Shown piece after piece: positions 1 to 7,028 of a DNA stretch of 31,853 nt. The position numbers and the translations under genes were made by a program. Numbering within the stretch: the stretch's first letter is position 1; every line of letters starts with the position of its first letter. Below the pieces are notes generated by a model, which ran no database searches, had not been told where the DNA came from, and saw nothing but the letters and a program-made list of their open reading frames with translations. Source of the stretch: Avelusimicrobium sp963660385 (GTDB lineage: Bacteria > Elusimicrobiota > Elusimicrobia > Elusimicrobiales > Elusimicrobiaceae); contig CAVKWQ010000012.1 in NCBI GenBank assembly GCA_963660385.1, positions 1 to 31,853 on the forward strand, in the 5' to 3' direction.

Positions 1-21
1 GAGTTTTTCTAATAAACAGAC

Positions 22-118
22 TGGATCCCGGATCCACGTCCGGGATGACAACTACAACAACAGATCCCGTAACCCTGCGGGCCGCACCCTAGTGGGCCGC
101 CAAACACTACGGGATGAC
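22..118. repeat. Palindromic repeat cluster R1 (two hairpins, nested GC-rich element)
   Basis: Two palindromes lie in tandem. The first has arms ATCCCGGA (25-32) and TCCGGGAT (39-46). The second has arms ATCCCGTA (64-71) and TACGGGAT (108-115). Both are followed by GAC, so on the minus strand each begins GTCATCCC. Nested inside the second is a 26-bp GC-rich element (73-98) that matches 31615-31640 in reverse complement at 25 of 26 positions. The spacer between the hairpins ends CAACAACAGATCC, and the same 13 bases occur on the minus strand at 23303-23315. The whole cluster is open in the frame of the downstream prepilin gene. No transposase is present, so a non-autonomous or REP/MITE-like element is the inference. 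Confidence 0.85.
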
Positions 119-748
119 GGGCAAAGATGTATTTTTTATTCTTGCCGTTTGGTTGGTTTGCAACACAACAAAAACAGTGGGGTTTCACTAATCAAAAGAG
201 CGCGGAAAATCGGCGGCCCGCTAGGGTGCCGCCTGCAAGGCACGGCAAGTGCAGGTTTTACCCTCATAGAACTTCTGGTCGTTATCCTTATCATTGGCAT
301 TTTGGCGGCGGCCGCTATGCCGTCGTACCGGGTGGCGGTGGGCAGCAGCCGCGCGGCAACGATGTATAACCTCGTCCGTGCGGTGGACCAAGCCCAACAG
401 CATTTTTATATGCAAACCAACCGCTATGCCGCCAATTTGGATGCGCTGATTATTGCTATGCCCGCCGGATTTAAAAAGGAAAGCCCAAGCAAAATTTCCA
501 GCACGGATGTTAGTTGCCATATTAGCGGGTGGGGTGGGGCTAAAACCGCCTTTTTGTGTGAAGATATTAAAGATTTAGTCCTGATAGAAAAATATCACCA
601 GAATAACTATTTTATTTGCTGGGCCGATATAGATAGCCCCGTTTCCAATAAAATCTGTCAAAATCTGTCCGGGCGGGACACTCCAACCAGTCAAGGAGAT
701 TCTGTCGGGGCCTGGGCACATCGCCAATCCTATTTTATGAACAAATAA
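92..748 (+). CDS. Type IV prepilin (PilE/PilA-like) with repeat-encoded leader
   Basis: This encodes a type IV pilin or pseudopilin subunit, processed by prepilin peptidase and assembled into an envelope filament. Counting from GTG at 92, the class III signal is cleaved after Gly55. The mature protein starts Phe56-Thr-Leu-Ile-Glu60, with the obligatory Glu+5, and a hydrophobic helix follows to about residue 80. The mature part is about 163 residues, a normal minor or major pilin size, with Cys residues in the C-terminal half that could form the D-loop disulfide. The 5' end is odd. No Shine-Dalgarno precedes GTG92 or the alternatives TTG149 and TTG158, and the frame stays open upstream to the window edge with no earlier start codon. 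The gene may therefore begin outside the window. Residues 1-54 are largely translated repeat sequence, where normal prepilin leaders are short. The gene stands alone and ends in a terminator. Pilin identity is secure; start and length are not. Confidence 0.85.
   Translation: MGRQTLRDDGQRCIFYSCRLVGLQHNKNSGVSLIKRARKIGGPLGCRLQGTASAGFTLIELLVVILIIGILAAAAMPSYRVAVGSSRAATMYNLVRAVDQAQQHFYMQTNRYAANLDALIIAMPAGFKKESPSKISSTDVSCHISGWGGAKTAFLCEDIKDLVLIEKYHQNNYFICWADIDSPVSNKICQNLSGRDTPTSQGDSVGAWAHRQSYFMNK
215..240 (+). repeat. GC-rich 26-bp repeat copy inside the prepilin leader (R2)
   Basis: The first 15 bases, GGCCCGCTAGGGTGC, are identical to 31615-31629. The remaining 11 differ at three positions, giving 23 of 26 overall. 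This copy is translated in frame as part of the pilin leader and ends 16 nt before the first codon of the mature pilin. Confidence 0.75.
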
Positions 749-783
749 AAAAACTCCCTAGAATTTACCTGGGGAGTTTTTTA
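747..783. terminator. Bidirectional terminator between pilin and TPR gene
   Basis: Arms AAAAACTCCC (749-758) and GGGAGTTTTT (772-781) give a stem with an A tract on one side and a T tract on the other. It can serve both the plus-strand pilin and the convergent minus-strand TPR gene. The loop contains TTTACC. Confidence 0.85.
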
Positions 784-796
784 CACTTGTCTAATT

Positions 797-2056
797 TTAT
801 TTCTGCAATCTGTCCAAGCGGCCTTGGGCTCGGGAAGCCAACTTATTGGTTGGGTGATTGATAATCAACCGTTTGTACATTTCCACGGCCTGTGTTTTTT
901 TGCCCTGCTGTTCGTAGGCGGAAGCCAAATCAAACATAATTTGCGGGGCGCGCGGTCCGGCGGGGTGCGCCACGAGGGCTTTTTCCAAGGCTTGCATATA
1001 TTTGGCTTGGTCGCGCATACGCTTTTTGGCCACGTTGGCGGCTTCCAAGAGCGAGAAGGTGCATTTCTCTTCGTCCGAGCCGAACACATTGGCCGTTTTT
1101 AACAAGGTGTTGTATGCTTCGCCATAGTTCTTGGTCTTTACATACACATCCGCCTTGCCGCGGTACGATTCGTACGAAGCCGCCGTATTGCCCAACAGTT
1201 CAATGGATTTATCGTAATTGATAAGCGCGCTGTCAAACTGTTTGTTGTTCTCGTCCAAAATAGCCATATGCTTATACACTACGCCCGTTTCGGAGGAACC
1301 GGGGAACTCCCGCAGTACGCGCGTATAGTACGCGGTAGCGTTGGCGGTGTCCTTTAAATTGTCTGCGTAAATATCGCCGATGAGGCGCAAACTGGCGGCT
1401 TTATACGGCGTTTTGGGATAAAGTTCGCCCGCTTTTTTGTATTGCGAAATAGCGGCCAAATAATTGCCGTTTACGCGGTGCAAATCTCCGTACCACAGTT
1501 CCACCTTGTCGCCATTTTCGTATTTGGGATGAAACGCGAAAAAGGTTTCAAACGCTTGCGCGGCGGGGGCATATACGGTGCGCCCCGGCAATTTGGAAAA
1601 CGCATACAAGGCTTCGGCTTCGCGGTCCGCTTCGGTATCGGCTTCGGCGGGGAGCGGAAGCGCAAAGAGTTGGTCCGCTAAATTGCGCGAGTCCGACTGT
1701 ACGGCTTCGGCGGCTTGCGGCAACAGCGCTTTTAAAACGCTCGTGTCAGCCGACGGAAAGACCTTGCGCAGTTTAAAGAGCGAAACGAGCGCGTCGGCAT
1801 TGTCTTCCGCGCGCACATAAAGGCGCGTTTGGAGCAGAAGCGCATCGGCCGTAGCGGCTTGGCCCGGGTTTTGCAAGGCCCAAGTGCCTAAATTGTCCGC
1901 CAAGGCTTTGGCAAAGGCGCGGCCTTCCCGGCCGGGGTCGGCGGAAATCGTAAGCGCCTGCTTTTTATAAAAATCCAACGCGGCAGACATATCGGCCGCT
2001 TGCAGGGCCGGGGCAGAAATCAAAACTGCACTTAGAATAAGGAATAGTTTGCGCAT
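797..2056 (-). CDS. Secreted TPR-repeat protein
   Basis: This is a 419-residue protein with a Sec signal peptide (residues 1-20, cleavage after Ala-Leu-Gln-Ala). The rest is helical and built of tetratricopeptide-like units. The clearest are around residues 190-290, with Tyr/Ala/Tyr spacing and LYP or FPGS turns, and near the C-terminus at about 370-405 (ASAYEQQGKKTQAVEMYKR). Such proteins act as periplasmic scaffolds for envelope complexes; no specific partner can be read here. It starts 3 nt after the yajQ stop codon, has no Shine-Dalgarno of its own, and is probably translationally coupled to yajQ. Transcription ends at the 747-783 hairpin. The family is certain at fold level; the function is unknown. 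Confidence 0.8.
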   Translation of the reverse strand: MRKLFLILSAVLISAPALQAADMSAALDFYKKQALTISADPGREGRAFAKALADNLGTWALQNPGQAATADALLLQTRLYVRAEDNADALVSLFKLRKVFPSADTSVLKALLPQAAEAVQSDSRNLADQLFALPLPAEADTEADREAEALYAFSKLPGRTVYAPAAQAFETFFAFHPKYENGDKVELWYGDLHRVNGNYLAAISQYKKAGELYPKTPYKAASLRLIGDIYADNLKDTANATAYYTRVLREFPGSSETGVVYKHMAILDENNKQFDSALINYDKSIELLGNTAASYESYRGKADVYVKTKNYGEAYNTLLKTANVFGSDEEKCTFSLLEAANVAKKRMRDQAKYMQALEKALVAHPAGPRAPQIMFDLASAYEQQGKKTQAVEMYKRLIINHPTNKLASRAQGRLDRLQK

Positions 2057-2059
2057 AAG

Positions 2060-2554
2060 TTATCTGTAATTGGTGAATTGGAGTTCCACGCCAAAGTCGC
2101 GCCCTCTTAACAGGGCCATCGTGTTTTGGAGTTCGTCCTTGGATTTGGACGATACGCGCAACTGGTCGCCCTGGATAGAAGCGGAAACCTTCAATTTGGC
2201 GTCTTTAATGGCCTTGGAAATTTCCTTGGCTTTGTCGGACGGGATACCCTGCTGGATTTTTACCGTCTGTTTGGCGTTACCGCCCAAAGCGGCTTCAATT
2301 TTTTGCGGCAGCATATTTTTAAGCGGAATACCACGCTTGGCAATACGCGTAAAAATAATGTCGCGCAAGGTGTTTACCTTATATTCGTCGCTGGAACCGA
2401 GTTTCAGTTCGTTATCCTTTTGATTGAGTTCAATCGTGGAGTTGGTACCTTTAAAATCGTAGCGGTTGGTAATTTCTTTATTTGCGGCGCTGACGGCTTC
2501 CGCAATTACGTTCAAATCCACCTTGGATACGACGTCAAAACTGTAATCTGCCAT
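2060..2554 (-). CDS. yajQ: YajQ family nucleotide-binding protein
   Basis: The 164 residues match the usual YajQ/DUF520 length (about 163). Hallmarks are the N-terminal ADYSFDVVSKVD, NRYDFKG in the first third, and a C-terminal RGRDFGVELQFTNYR. The family has two ferredoxin-like halves and binds nucleotides; some members bind cyclic di-GMP. Its cellular role is poorly defined. The start is the ATG at 2552-2554 because AGGAGG (2564-2569) lies 9 nt upstream. A longer open frame reaching 2650 has no family similarity. It is the first gene of a two-gene unit with the secreted TPR protein. Confidence 0.93.
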   Translation of the reverse strand: MADYSFDVVSKVDLNVIAEAVSAANKEITNRYDFKGTNSTIELNQKDNELKLGSSDEYKVNTLRDIIFTRIAKRGIPLKNMLPQKIEAALGGNAKQTVKIQQGIPSDKAKEISKAIKDAKLKVSASIQGDQLRVSSKSKDELQNTMALLRGRDFGVELQFTNYR

Positions 2555-2563
2555 ATAAAATTT

Positions 2564-2569
2564 CCTCCT
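2564..2569 (-). promoter_or_regulatory. Shine-Dalgarno of yajQ (decides the start)
   Basis: Minus-strand AGGAGG lies 9 nt before the ATG at 2554, excluding the 32-codon longer frame. Confidence 0.85.
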
Positions 2570-2599
2570 AAAAACGGCGTTTTTCAATTTATTTCCTAT

Positions 2600-2605
2600 A
2601 TTATA
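2600..2605 (-). promoter_or_regulatory. Probable -10 box of yajQ
   Basis: A perfect TATAAT on the minus strand places the start site near 2593 and gives a leader of about 39 nt that contains the AGGAGG. No good -35 hexamer is visible at 17 nt. Confidence 0.5.
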
Positions 2606-2615
2606 TCTTTTTTTG

Positions 2616-2621
2616 TACAAT
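2616..2621 (+). promoter_or_regulatory. Possible -10 box of the nucleoside transporter
   Basis: TACAAT on the plus strand, back to back with the yajQ -10 box. It would give a 5' leader of about 90 nt before the transporter ATG. The -35 region is weak, so this is tentative. Confidence 0.35.
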
Positions 2622-2670
2622 GGTTTTATCGGCGGGGGCAGTTGCGCCAAGGGCGTTTCCCGTCAATTCT

Positions 2671-2721
2671 ATGGAGGTTTGCAGCCGGAGTTTCCCTGCT
2701 TCGGCGGTAATTCGCTTATGA
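2671..2721 (+). CDS. Possible 16-codon leader peptide upstream of the transporter
   Basis: An ATG at 2671 opens a 16-codon frame whose TGA (2719-2721) overlaps the transporter ATG (2718-2720) as ATGA. The transporter has no clear Shine-Dalgarno, so coupling through this small frame is plausible. The small frame's own ribosome site is also poor (AAGGG about 17 nt upstream). The evidence is positional only. Confidence 0.25.
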   Translation: MEVCSRSFPASAVIRL

Positions 2722-4034
2722 ACATCAAAATTCGTTTGACTGCAATGAACTTTCTCCAATACGGCGTTTGGGGCGCGTACCTTACTTCTATGGGTACCTT
2801 CCTGGCCGGTGCCGGATTGGCGGAAAATATCGGTTGGTTTTACGCGGTACAAGGCTTTGTATCGCTCTTTATGCCGGCTATTATCGGCATTGTGGCGGAC
2901 CGTTGGATTCCCGCGCAGAAACTGTTGGGCCTGTGCCATTTGTTGGCGGCGGCCGGTATGGCCGGAGCGGCTTATTTTGGTTCGCTCCCCCAGGTAAGTT
3001 TTGCGCTGGTTTTCGCCTGCTATACGTTTAGTGTGGCTTTCTATATGCCTACGATTGCGCTTTCCAACTCCGTGGCTTATACGGCCTTGCGCCAAGGCGG
3101 CTTTAATACCGTTTCCGCGTTCCCTCCCATCCGTGTATTCGGTACGGTTGGTTTTATCTGCGCGATGCTGACCTCCAACTTTACGGGCTTCCAAAATACC
3201 TATATGCAATGGTATTTCTCCGGCATTTTGGGCGTGATTTTGGGCTTGTATTGCTTTACCTTGCCCGCCTGCCCCACCTGCACGGAAAAGGCCAAATCGC
3301 TGGCCGAAGCCTTGGGCCTCAAAGCGTTTGCGCTGTTTAAAGAGAAAAAGATGGCTATCTTCTTTATCTTTTCTATGCTGCTGGGGATGTCCTTGCAGGT
3401 TACCAACGCTTACGCCAACCCGTTTATTAACGGCTTTAACTCCTTGGAGGGCTTTGCGGGCTCTTGGGGGGCCAATAACGCCAACGCGCTTATTTCCCTT
3501 TCCCAAATGTCCGAAACGCTGTGCATTTTGCTGATTCCGTTCTTCTTAAAACGCTTCGGTATCAAAAAAGTAATGCTTATCAGTATGTTTGCGTGGGTTC
3601 TGCGCTTTGGCTTCTTTGGTATCGGCAACCCGTCCACCGCGGGCGGTATTGTTCTCTTGGTGGCTTCTATGATTGTATATGGGGTGGCGTTTGACTTCTT
3701 TAACGTCTCCGGCTCCTTATATGTAGATAAAGAAACCGATCCGGCCATCCGTTCCAGCGCGCAAGGCGTGTTTATGCTGATGACCAACGGCTTCGGCGCG
3801 ATGATTGGTACGCTGGGCGCCCAATGGGTCATTAACAAGTTGGTAAACGTCCACATCAACGAATATACGGCGGCGAACGGCTTTTTGCCCAGCGGTGCGG
3901 TATATCCGGCGGATGTTTCCCATACCATTATGACGGGGTGGAGCGAATCGTGGTTTATTTTCGCGGGCTTCTCCTTGGTGGTGGCTATCTTGTTTGCCTG
4001 CATCTTTAAATACAAACACGTCCCGGAAGCGTAA
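2718..4034 (+). CDS. nupG: NupG/XapB-type nucleoside:H+ symporter (MFS)
   Basis: A 438-residue inner-membrane transporter of the nucleoside:H+ symporter branch of the major facilitator superfamily, importing nucleosides with protons. About twelve hydrophobic segments are visible. Family signatures include the N-terminal LTAMNFLQYGVWGAYLTSMG, AFYMPTIALSNSVAY in the first half, and in the C-terminal third FFNVSGSLYVDKE followed by AIRSSAQGVFMLMTNGFG. The ATG at 2718 is chosen because the TM1 signature begins right after it; a frame extension back to TTG 2613 is non-conserved. The 5' leader is about 90 nt and lacks a clear Shine-Dalgarno. A strong terminator follows at 4049-4080. Exact substrate preference cannot be read from sequence. 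Confidence 0.88.
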   Translation: MNIKIRLTAMNFLQYGVWGAYLTSMGTFLAGAGLAENIGWFYAVQGFVSLFMPAIIGIVADRWIPAQKLLGLCHLLAAAGMAGAAYFGSLPQVSFALVFACYTFSVAFYMPTIALSNSVAYTALRQGGFNTVSAFPPIRVFGTVGFICAMLTSNFTGFQNTYMQWYFSGILGVILGLYCFTLPACPTCTEKAKSLAEALGLKAFALFKEKKMAIFFIFSMLLGMSLQVTNAYANPFINGFNSLEGFAGSWGANNANALISLSQMSETLCILLIPFFLKRFGIKKVMLISMFAWVLRFGFFGIGNPSTAGGIVLLVASMIVYGVAFDFFNVSGSLYVDKETDPAIRSSAQGVFMLMTNGFGAMIGTLGAQWVINKLVNVHINEYTAANGFLPSGAVYPADVSHTIMTGWSESWFIFAGFSLVVAILFACIFKYKHVPEA

Positions 4035-4048
4035 GGTTTTGCGTGTGA

Positions 4049-4080
4049 AAAAAGGCGCCTCTTACCAGGGCGCCTTTTTT
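4049..4080 (+). terminator. Terminator of the nucleoside transporter gene
   Basis: GGCGCC (4054-4059) pairs with GGCGCC (4069-4074), flanked by A and T runs. The T tract is 4075-4080. The loop contains CTTACC. Confidence 0.9.
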
Positions 4081-4118
4081 GTGGGTAAGTTTTTAAGTTA
4101 CCGAGTGAAGATACAGCC

Positions 4119-4150
4119 ATAAAAAAACCGCCCGGTAAAGGGCGGTTTTA
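4119..4150 (-). terminator. Terminator of rpsT
   Basis: AACCGCCC (4126-4133) pairs with GGGCGGTT (4140-4147). The minus-strand T tract is 4121-4127. Its 18-nt core CCGCCCTTTACCGGGCGG is identical to the core of the terminator at 7029-7058. Confidence 0.9.
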
Positions 4151-4169
4151 AAGGTTATTGCAAGACTTA

Positions 4170-4454
4170 TTATTTGGCGGCAGCGGCTTTGTTAGCGGCT
4201 TTGGCCAAGCGGGATTTCTTGCGGGCGGCCGTTTTCCAGTGGATTACGTTCTTTTTGGCGGCCTTGTCAATGCAAGATTCGGCTTTTTTCAAGTCTTCTT
4301 TCAGCGTGGCGGCTTTCGTGGTAGCGGAAGCGTTCACAGTCTTGGTGGCTAAGCGGACTTTTTTAATCAAGCCCTTGTTAGCGGAAGTTCTTTTTTCGGC
4401 TTGGCGCTGCGCTTTGATAGCGCTAGTGTGCCGACCAGTTTTAAGTTTTGCCAT
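4170..4454 (-). CDS. rpsT: 30S ribosomal protein S20
   Basis: A 94-residue, Lys/Ala-rich helical protein typical of S20, which binds 16S rRNA early in 30S assembly. The N-terminus (SAIKAQRQAEKRTSANKG) and the C-terminal HWKTAARKKSRLAKAANKA match the family. It is a single-gene unit with its own strong promoter (4492-4520) and terminator (4119-4150). The Shine-Dalgarno AGAGGAA lies about 8 nt before the ATG. Confidence 0.95.
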   Translation of the reverse strand: MAKLKTGRHTSAIKAQRQAEKRTSANKGLIKKVRLATKTVNASATTKAATLKEDLKKAESCIDKAAKKNVIHWKTAARKKSRLAKAANKAAAAK

Positions 4455-4491
4455 TATATAGTTCCTCTAATAGAAAAATCGGGTTACTAAT

Positions 4492-4520
4492 ATTTTATCC
4501 TTTTATTGCCGCGGGGTCAA
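4492..4520 (-). promoter_or_regulatory. sigma70-type promoter of rpsT
   Basis: On the minus strand TTGACC (4515-4520) is followed by a 17-nt spacer and TAAAAT (4492-4497). The start site should fall near 4485, giving a leader of about 30 nt. This is the best consensus promoter in the window. Confidence 0.75.
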
Positions 4521-4560
4521 CTGATTTTTTTCGTTTAAGCAGGCTTTGCGCCTGAAATGT

Positions 4561-4566
4561 TACAAT
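4561..4566 (+). promoter_or_regulatory. -10 box of the uvrC-like gene (leaderless arrangement)
   Basis: TACAAT ends exactly 6 nt before the ATG at 4573, so transcription should begin at or next to the A of ATG. No Shine-Dalgarno could fit in the transcript. The -35 region is not convincing. Confidence 0.55.
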
Positions 4567-4572
4567 ACTTTT

Positions 4573-5904
4573 ATGGACCCGCGCCTAGATATTTTACCAA
4601 ATAAACCCGGTGTTTACATAATGCGCTCAAAAGAGGGCACGATTATTTATGTAGGCAAGGCCAAAAATTTATCCGACCGGGTGAAGCAGTATTTCCAGGA
4701 ATCCAACCTGTATTCCCGCGGGTGGAAATTGCCGTGCCTGCTGCCGATGATTGCCAAGATTGACTATATTACCACCGCCAGCGAACGCGACGCCTTGGTG
4801 CTGGAAGAAAAATTAATTAAGCAATACCAGCCGTTTTTTAATTCCCTTGGCAAGGACGGCAAAAGTTACCCTTATTTAAAACTGACAATGGGGGAGGATT
4901 TTCCGAGGCTGCATTTAACGCGCCGCGTGGTACGCGGAAAGGACTTATATTTTGGTCCGTACCCCAAATCCAGCATTGTAAAAAGTTTAATGCGTTTTTT
5001 GTGGAAGAGCAAATACGCGCCCTTGCGCCCGTGCAAATGGAATTTTTCGCGCGAAAAAGAATTGGACCCGCGCAAAATTAACACCTGTATTTATTATCAT
5101 ACCGGGCAATGCCCGGCGCCGTGTGCGGGCAAAATTTCGTATGAGGATTACCGCAAAATTGCCGAGCGTATGGCGCAATTTTTGGACGGACACTTTGGCA
5201 ACATTACCGAAAATATCACGCGGCTGATGAAGGAACACTCCGCCAAGTGGGAATACGAACAGGCGGCCGTTTACCGCAATTTTTTGCACGCCTTGGCGCA
5301 TATGCAGGAGCGAGTGCTGGTGGGGCGGTTTAAGGACGATAAAATTACTACCGCTATGGAAAATACGGACAAGTTAAAACGCCTGGCGCAGGTAATCGGC
5401 CTAAATAAACTGCCCGCGCATATTGAAGCGTTTGATAACTCTCACTTGTTCGGGCGCGAGGCTGTGGGGTGCGTGGTGTGCTACATTAACGGCGAAAAGA
5501 ACCACGAACACTACCGCCGCTTTAAAATCCGCTCCAAACTGCCCGAGCGCGGGGGAAGCGATTTTACGATGATGGAAGAGAGCGTCTTCCGCCGCCTGCG
5601 CCAAATAAAAAGGGATCCAAGCCAAGCGCCCGATTTAATTTTGCTAGACGGTGGGAAAAGCCAAATTACCGCGGCCTTAAACGCCTTTGACCGCGCGGGC
5701 ATTTATATCCCGTTTATTGCCCTTGCCGAAACGCACGAGGGTATTTACCTGCCCGGCGCGGCGGAGAGCATTAAACTGCCCATCGGCGACCCGGCCTTGA
5801 ACTTATTAATGGAAATCCGCGATGAGGTCCACCGCTTTGCCATTACTTACCACCGCACCCTGCGCAATAAGGAAACACTTTCTAACGGACCTATGACCTC
5901 CTAG
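4573..5904 (+). CDS. uvrC: Compact UvrC-like excinuclease subunit lacking the HhH domain
   Basis: UvrC makes the dual incisions of nucleotide excision repair with UvrA and UvrB. This 443-residue protein has the GIY-YIG nuclease (GVY 13-15, YVG 26-28). It also has the four-cysteine cluster C154, C172, C180, C184, with the x7/x3 spacing of the UvrC iron-sulfur site. A UVR motif (about 213-248, WEYEQAAVYRNFLHAL) contacts UvrB. The RNase H-like nuclease retains D288 (EAFDNSH), D359 (DLILLDGGKSQI) and H420 (RDEVHRFAITYHR). Usual UvrC is about 560-610 residues. Here about 110 residues between UVR and the second nuclease are absent, and the protein ends right after the RNase H-like domain with no (HhH)2 tail. 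Only 47 nt separate the stop from the next gene, so a frameshifted tail is not hidden there. The start at ATG 4573 is preferred over an upstream in-frame TTG because the family begins there. Confidence 0.85.
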   Translation: MDPRLDILPNKPGVYIMRSKEGTIIYVGKAKNLSDRVKQYFQESNLYSRGWKLPCLLPMIAKIDYITTASERDALVLEEKLIKQYQPFFNSLGKDGKSYPYLKLTMGEDFPRLHLTRRVVRGKDLYFGPYPKSSIVKSLMRFLWKSKYAPLRPCKWNFSREKELDPRKINTCIYYHTGQCPAPCAGKISYEDYRKIAERMAQFLDGHFGNITENITRLMKEHSAKWEYEQAAVYRNFLHALAHMQERVLVGRFKDDKITTAMENTDKLKRLAQVIGLNKLPAHIEAFDNSHLFGREAVGCVVCYINGEKNHEHYRRFKIRSKLPERGGSDFTMMEESVFRRLRQIKRDPSQAPDLILLDGGKSQITAALNAFDRAGIYIPFIALAETHEGIYLPGAAESIKLPIGDPALNLLMEIRDEVHRFAITYHRTLRNKETLSNGPMTS

Positions 5905-5929
5905 GTCCTTTGGCCCTTGTTTCGGGCCC
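5888..5929 (+). other. Two tandem hairpins across the uvrC stop codon
   Basis: GGACCTA/TAGGTCC (5888-5894 and 5903-5909) spans the end of the uvrC-like gene, and GGCCC/GGGCC (5912-5916 and 5924-5928) follows. Neither has a T tract, so I do not call them terminators. They lie over the -35 region of the next gene's promoter. Confidence 0.5.
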
Positions 5930-5945
5930 TGGGCAAACTTATAAT
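5917..5945 (+). promoter_or_regulatory. Promoter of the secreted orphan gene (leaderless arrangement)
   Basis: TTGTTT (5917-5922), a 17-nt spacer and a perfect TATAAT (5940-5945), then only 6 nt before the ATG at 5952. The predicted start site is at the ATG, so the mRNA would be leaderless. Confidence 0.65.
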
Positions 5946-5951
5946 AACAGT

Positions 5952-7013
5952 ATGAACAAAACACTTACGCTGATGCTATCGTCTCTTTTTATCCTCGCTT
6001 TTTCCGGCGCGGCGCAAGCCCAGCGCGGGAAACTCCCGGCCGTAAAAGTTCCGGCCGGTGCTATGGAAAAGGCGGCCAGAAGCGCCTTGCCAAAAAATTT
6101 TTATAATCCCAGTGTCAGTTCTGCCATTACCCAAGCCCAACATATGTGGAAACTGCGCGCCTTGCGCCAGCAACGCGATGTAAATGCCGTAAAAGTATGG
6201 GCGGGCCAGCAAAATATTCTGCCCGATTCTAAACTTTACAAGGCCGCCACGAAGGATGTATCTTTCTTGCGCACGCATTTAAAAAAGGTGGATGTGCTGA
6301 TTGACAGAAATGTCGTGCACGTTAATTCCGTGCCGTATGCCAAATTACTGCGCGACAAAAACCGCATTTTTATTGCGACGGATTGGAACGAAGGTTCCAA
6401 ATTGCAACTTTCCAATTTGCTTACGGATTTGCGGATGTTAAACCCGGAGAAACAAATTGTAGTGGCAAGCCCGTATTTCCCGGCGGAAGGAACGTATAAG
6501 TCCGGTTCTTATGTGGCGTTCCAGCAGAAGAACGGCTCCGATGCGTTTGTGAAAACGGTCTTGCGCGATTCCAATGCAATGTTAATTCCGCTGACGACCG
6601 AAGAAAGCGCGACGGTGCAAAACACCTTGGCCTCTTGGAGCGATGAATTGCAGCCCTATTACGCGGCGGCTTCGTTTGGTAAAACAGACGAAGTGCTGGT
6701 GATTATTGCCCCGCCGATGTTTATTGAAGGCGGAGAGGGGTCTCTGCGCCGTGCCCATATGCACTCCCCGATTTTGAATAGAGACCAATCGGTTACGTTT
6801 TCTATCCGTACCAAGGACGAAAACAATTTGACCGATTACAAATGGGGAATTTTAGTTACCAATGTAAGCCGCCAACTGCCGCCGCCGTATGTTTCCGGTT
6901 GGACGCAGAACGCCTTTGTTGATACCGTGGCGCCGGAACTTTCCGATGCGGTAGGCACGGATGTATTTATCCGCGTATGCCCGAAAGTGGTAAGCAACCG
7001 CCCACAAAAATAG
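5952..7013 (+). CDS. Secreted protein of unknown function
   Basis: I do not recognise this 353-residue protein. It has a clear Sec signal peptide (residues 1 to about 22, ending GAAQAQ). A basic, Ala-rich segment follows, then a mixed alpha/beta body. Notable patches are NRIFIATDWNEGSKLQLSNL, IVVASPYFPAEGTY and EVLVIIAPPMFIEGGEGS, which look like strands of a Rossmann-like or sandwich fold. The C-terminus has one Cys (VRVCP-like, VFIRVCPK). There are no transmembrane segments after the signal, so it should be periplasmic or exported. The ATG at 5952 is chosen because the signal peptide begins there and the promoter ends 6 nt upstream; an in-frame extension to 5910 would cover the promoter. 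It is monocistronic with a terminator at 7029-7058. Confidence 0.75.
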   Translation: MNKTLTLMLSSLFILAFSGAAQAQRGKLPAVKVPAGAMEKAARSALPKNFYNPSVSSAITQAQHMWKLRALRQQRDVNAVKVWAGQQNILPDSKLYKAATKDVSFLRTHLKKVDVLIDRNVVHVNSVPYAKLLRDKNRIFIATDWNEGSKLQLSNLLTDLRMLNPEKQIVVASPYFPAEGTYKSGSYVAFQQKNGSDAFVKTVLRDSNAMLIPLTTEESATVQNTLASWSDELQPYYAAASFGKTDEVLVIIAPPMFIEGGEGSLRRAHMHSPILNRDQSVTFSIRTKDENNLTDYKWGILVTNVSRQLPPPYVSGWTQNAFVDTVAPELSDAVGTDVFIRVCPKVVSNRPQK

Positions 7014-7028
7014 AATTTTACCGAAAGA

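Noticed and set aside
22..118. CRISPR-like array
   Set aside because: Repeats differ in arm sequence, spacing is irregular, there are only two units and no cas genes. They are palindromic dispersed elements.
2622..2717. Possible riboswitch (a B12-box-like AGCCGGAG...CCTGC) in the transporter leader
   Set aside because: Only a short resemblance; the long upstream cobalamin core is missing, the space is too short, and a nucleoside transporter is not an expected target. No purine-riboswitch core is seen either.
2601..3506. Long minus-strand open frame of about 300 codons opposite the transporter gene
   Set aside because: It lies antisense to a well-supported MFS gene, has a very basic, low-complexity composition, and matches no family. 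It is a codon-bias shadow.
3410..4120. Minus-strand open frame of 236 codons across the transporter 3' end and terminator
   Set aside because: Antisense to the transporter and includes the terminator hairpin. No protein features.
5912..5928. GGCCC/GGGCC hairpin as a uvrC terminator
   Set aside because: No T tract follows, and it lies over the -35 region of the next promoter.
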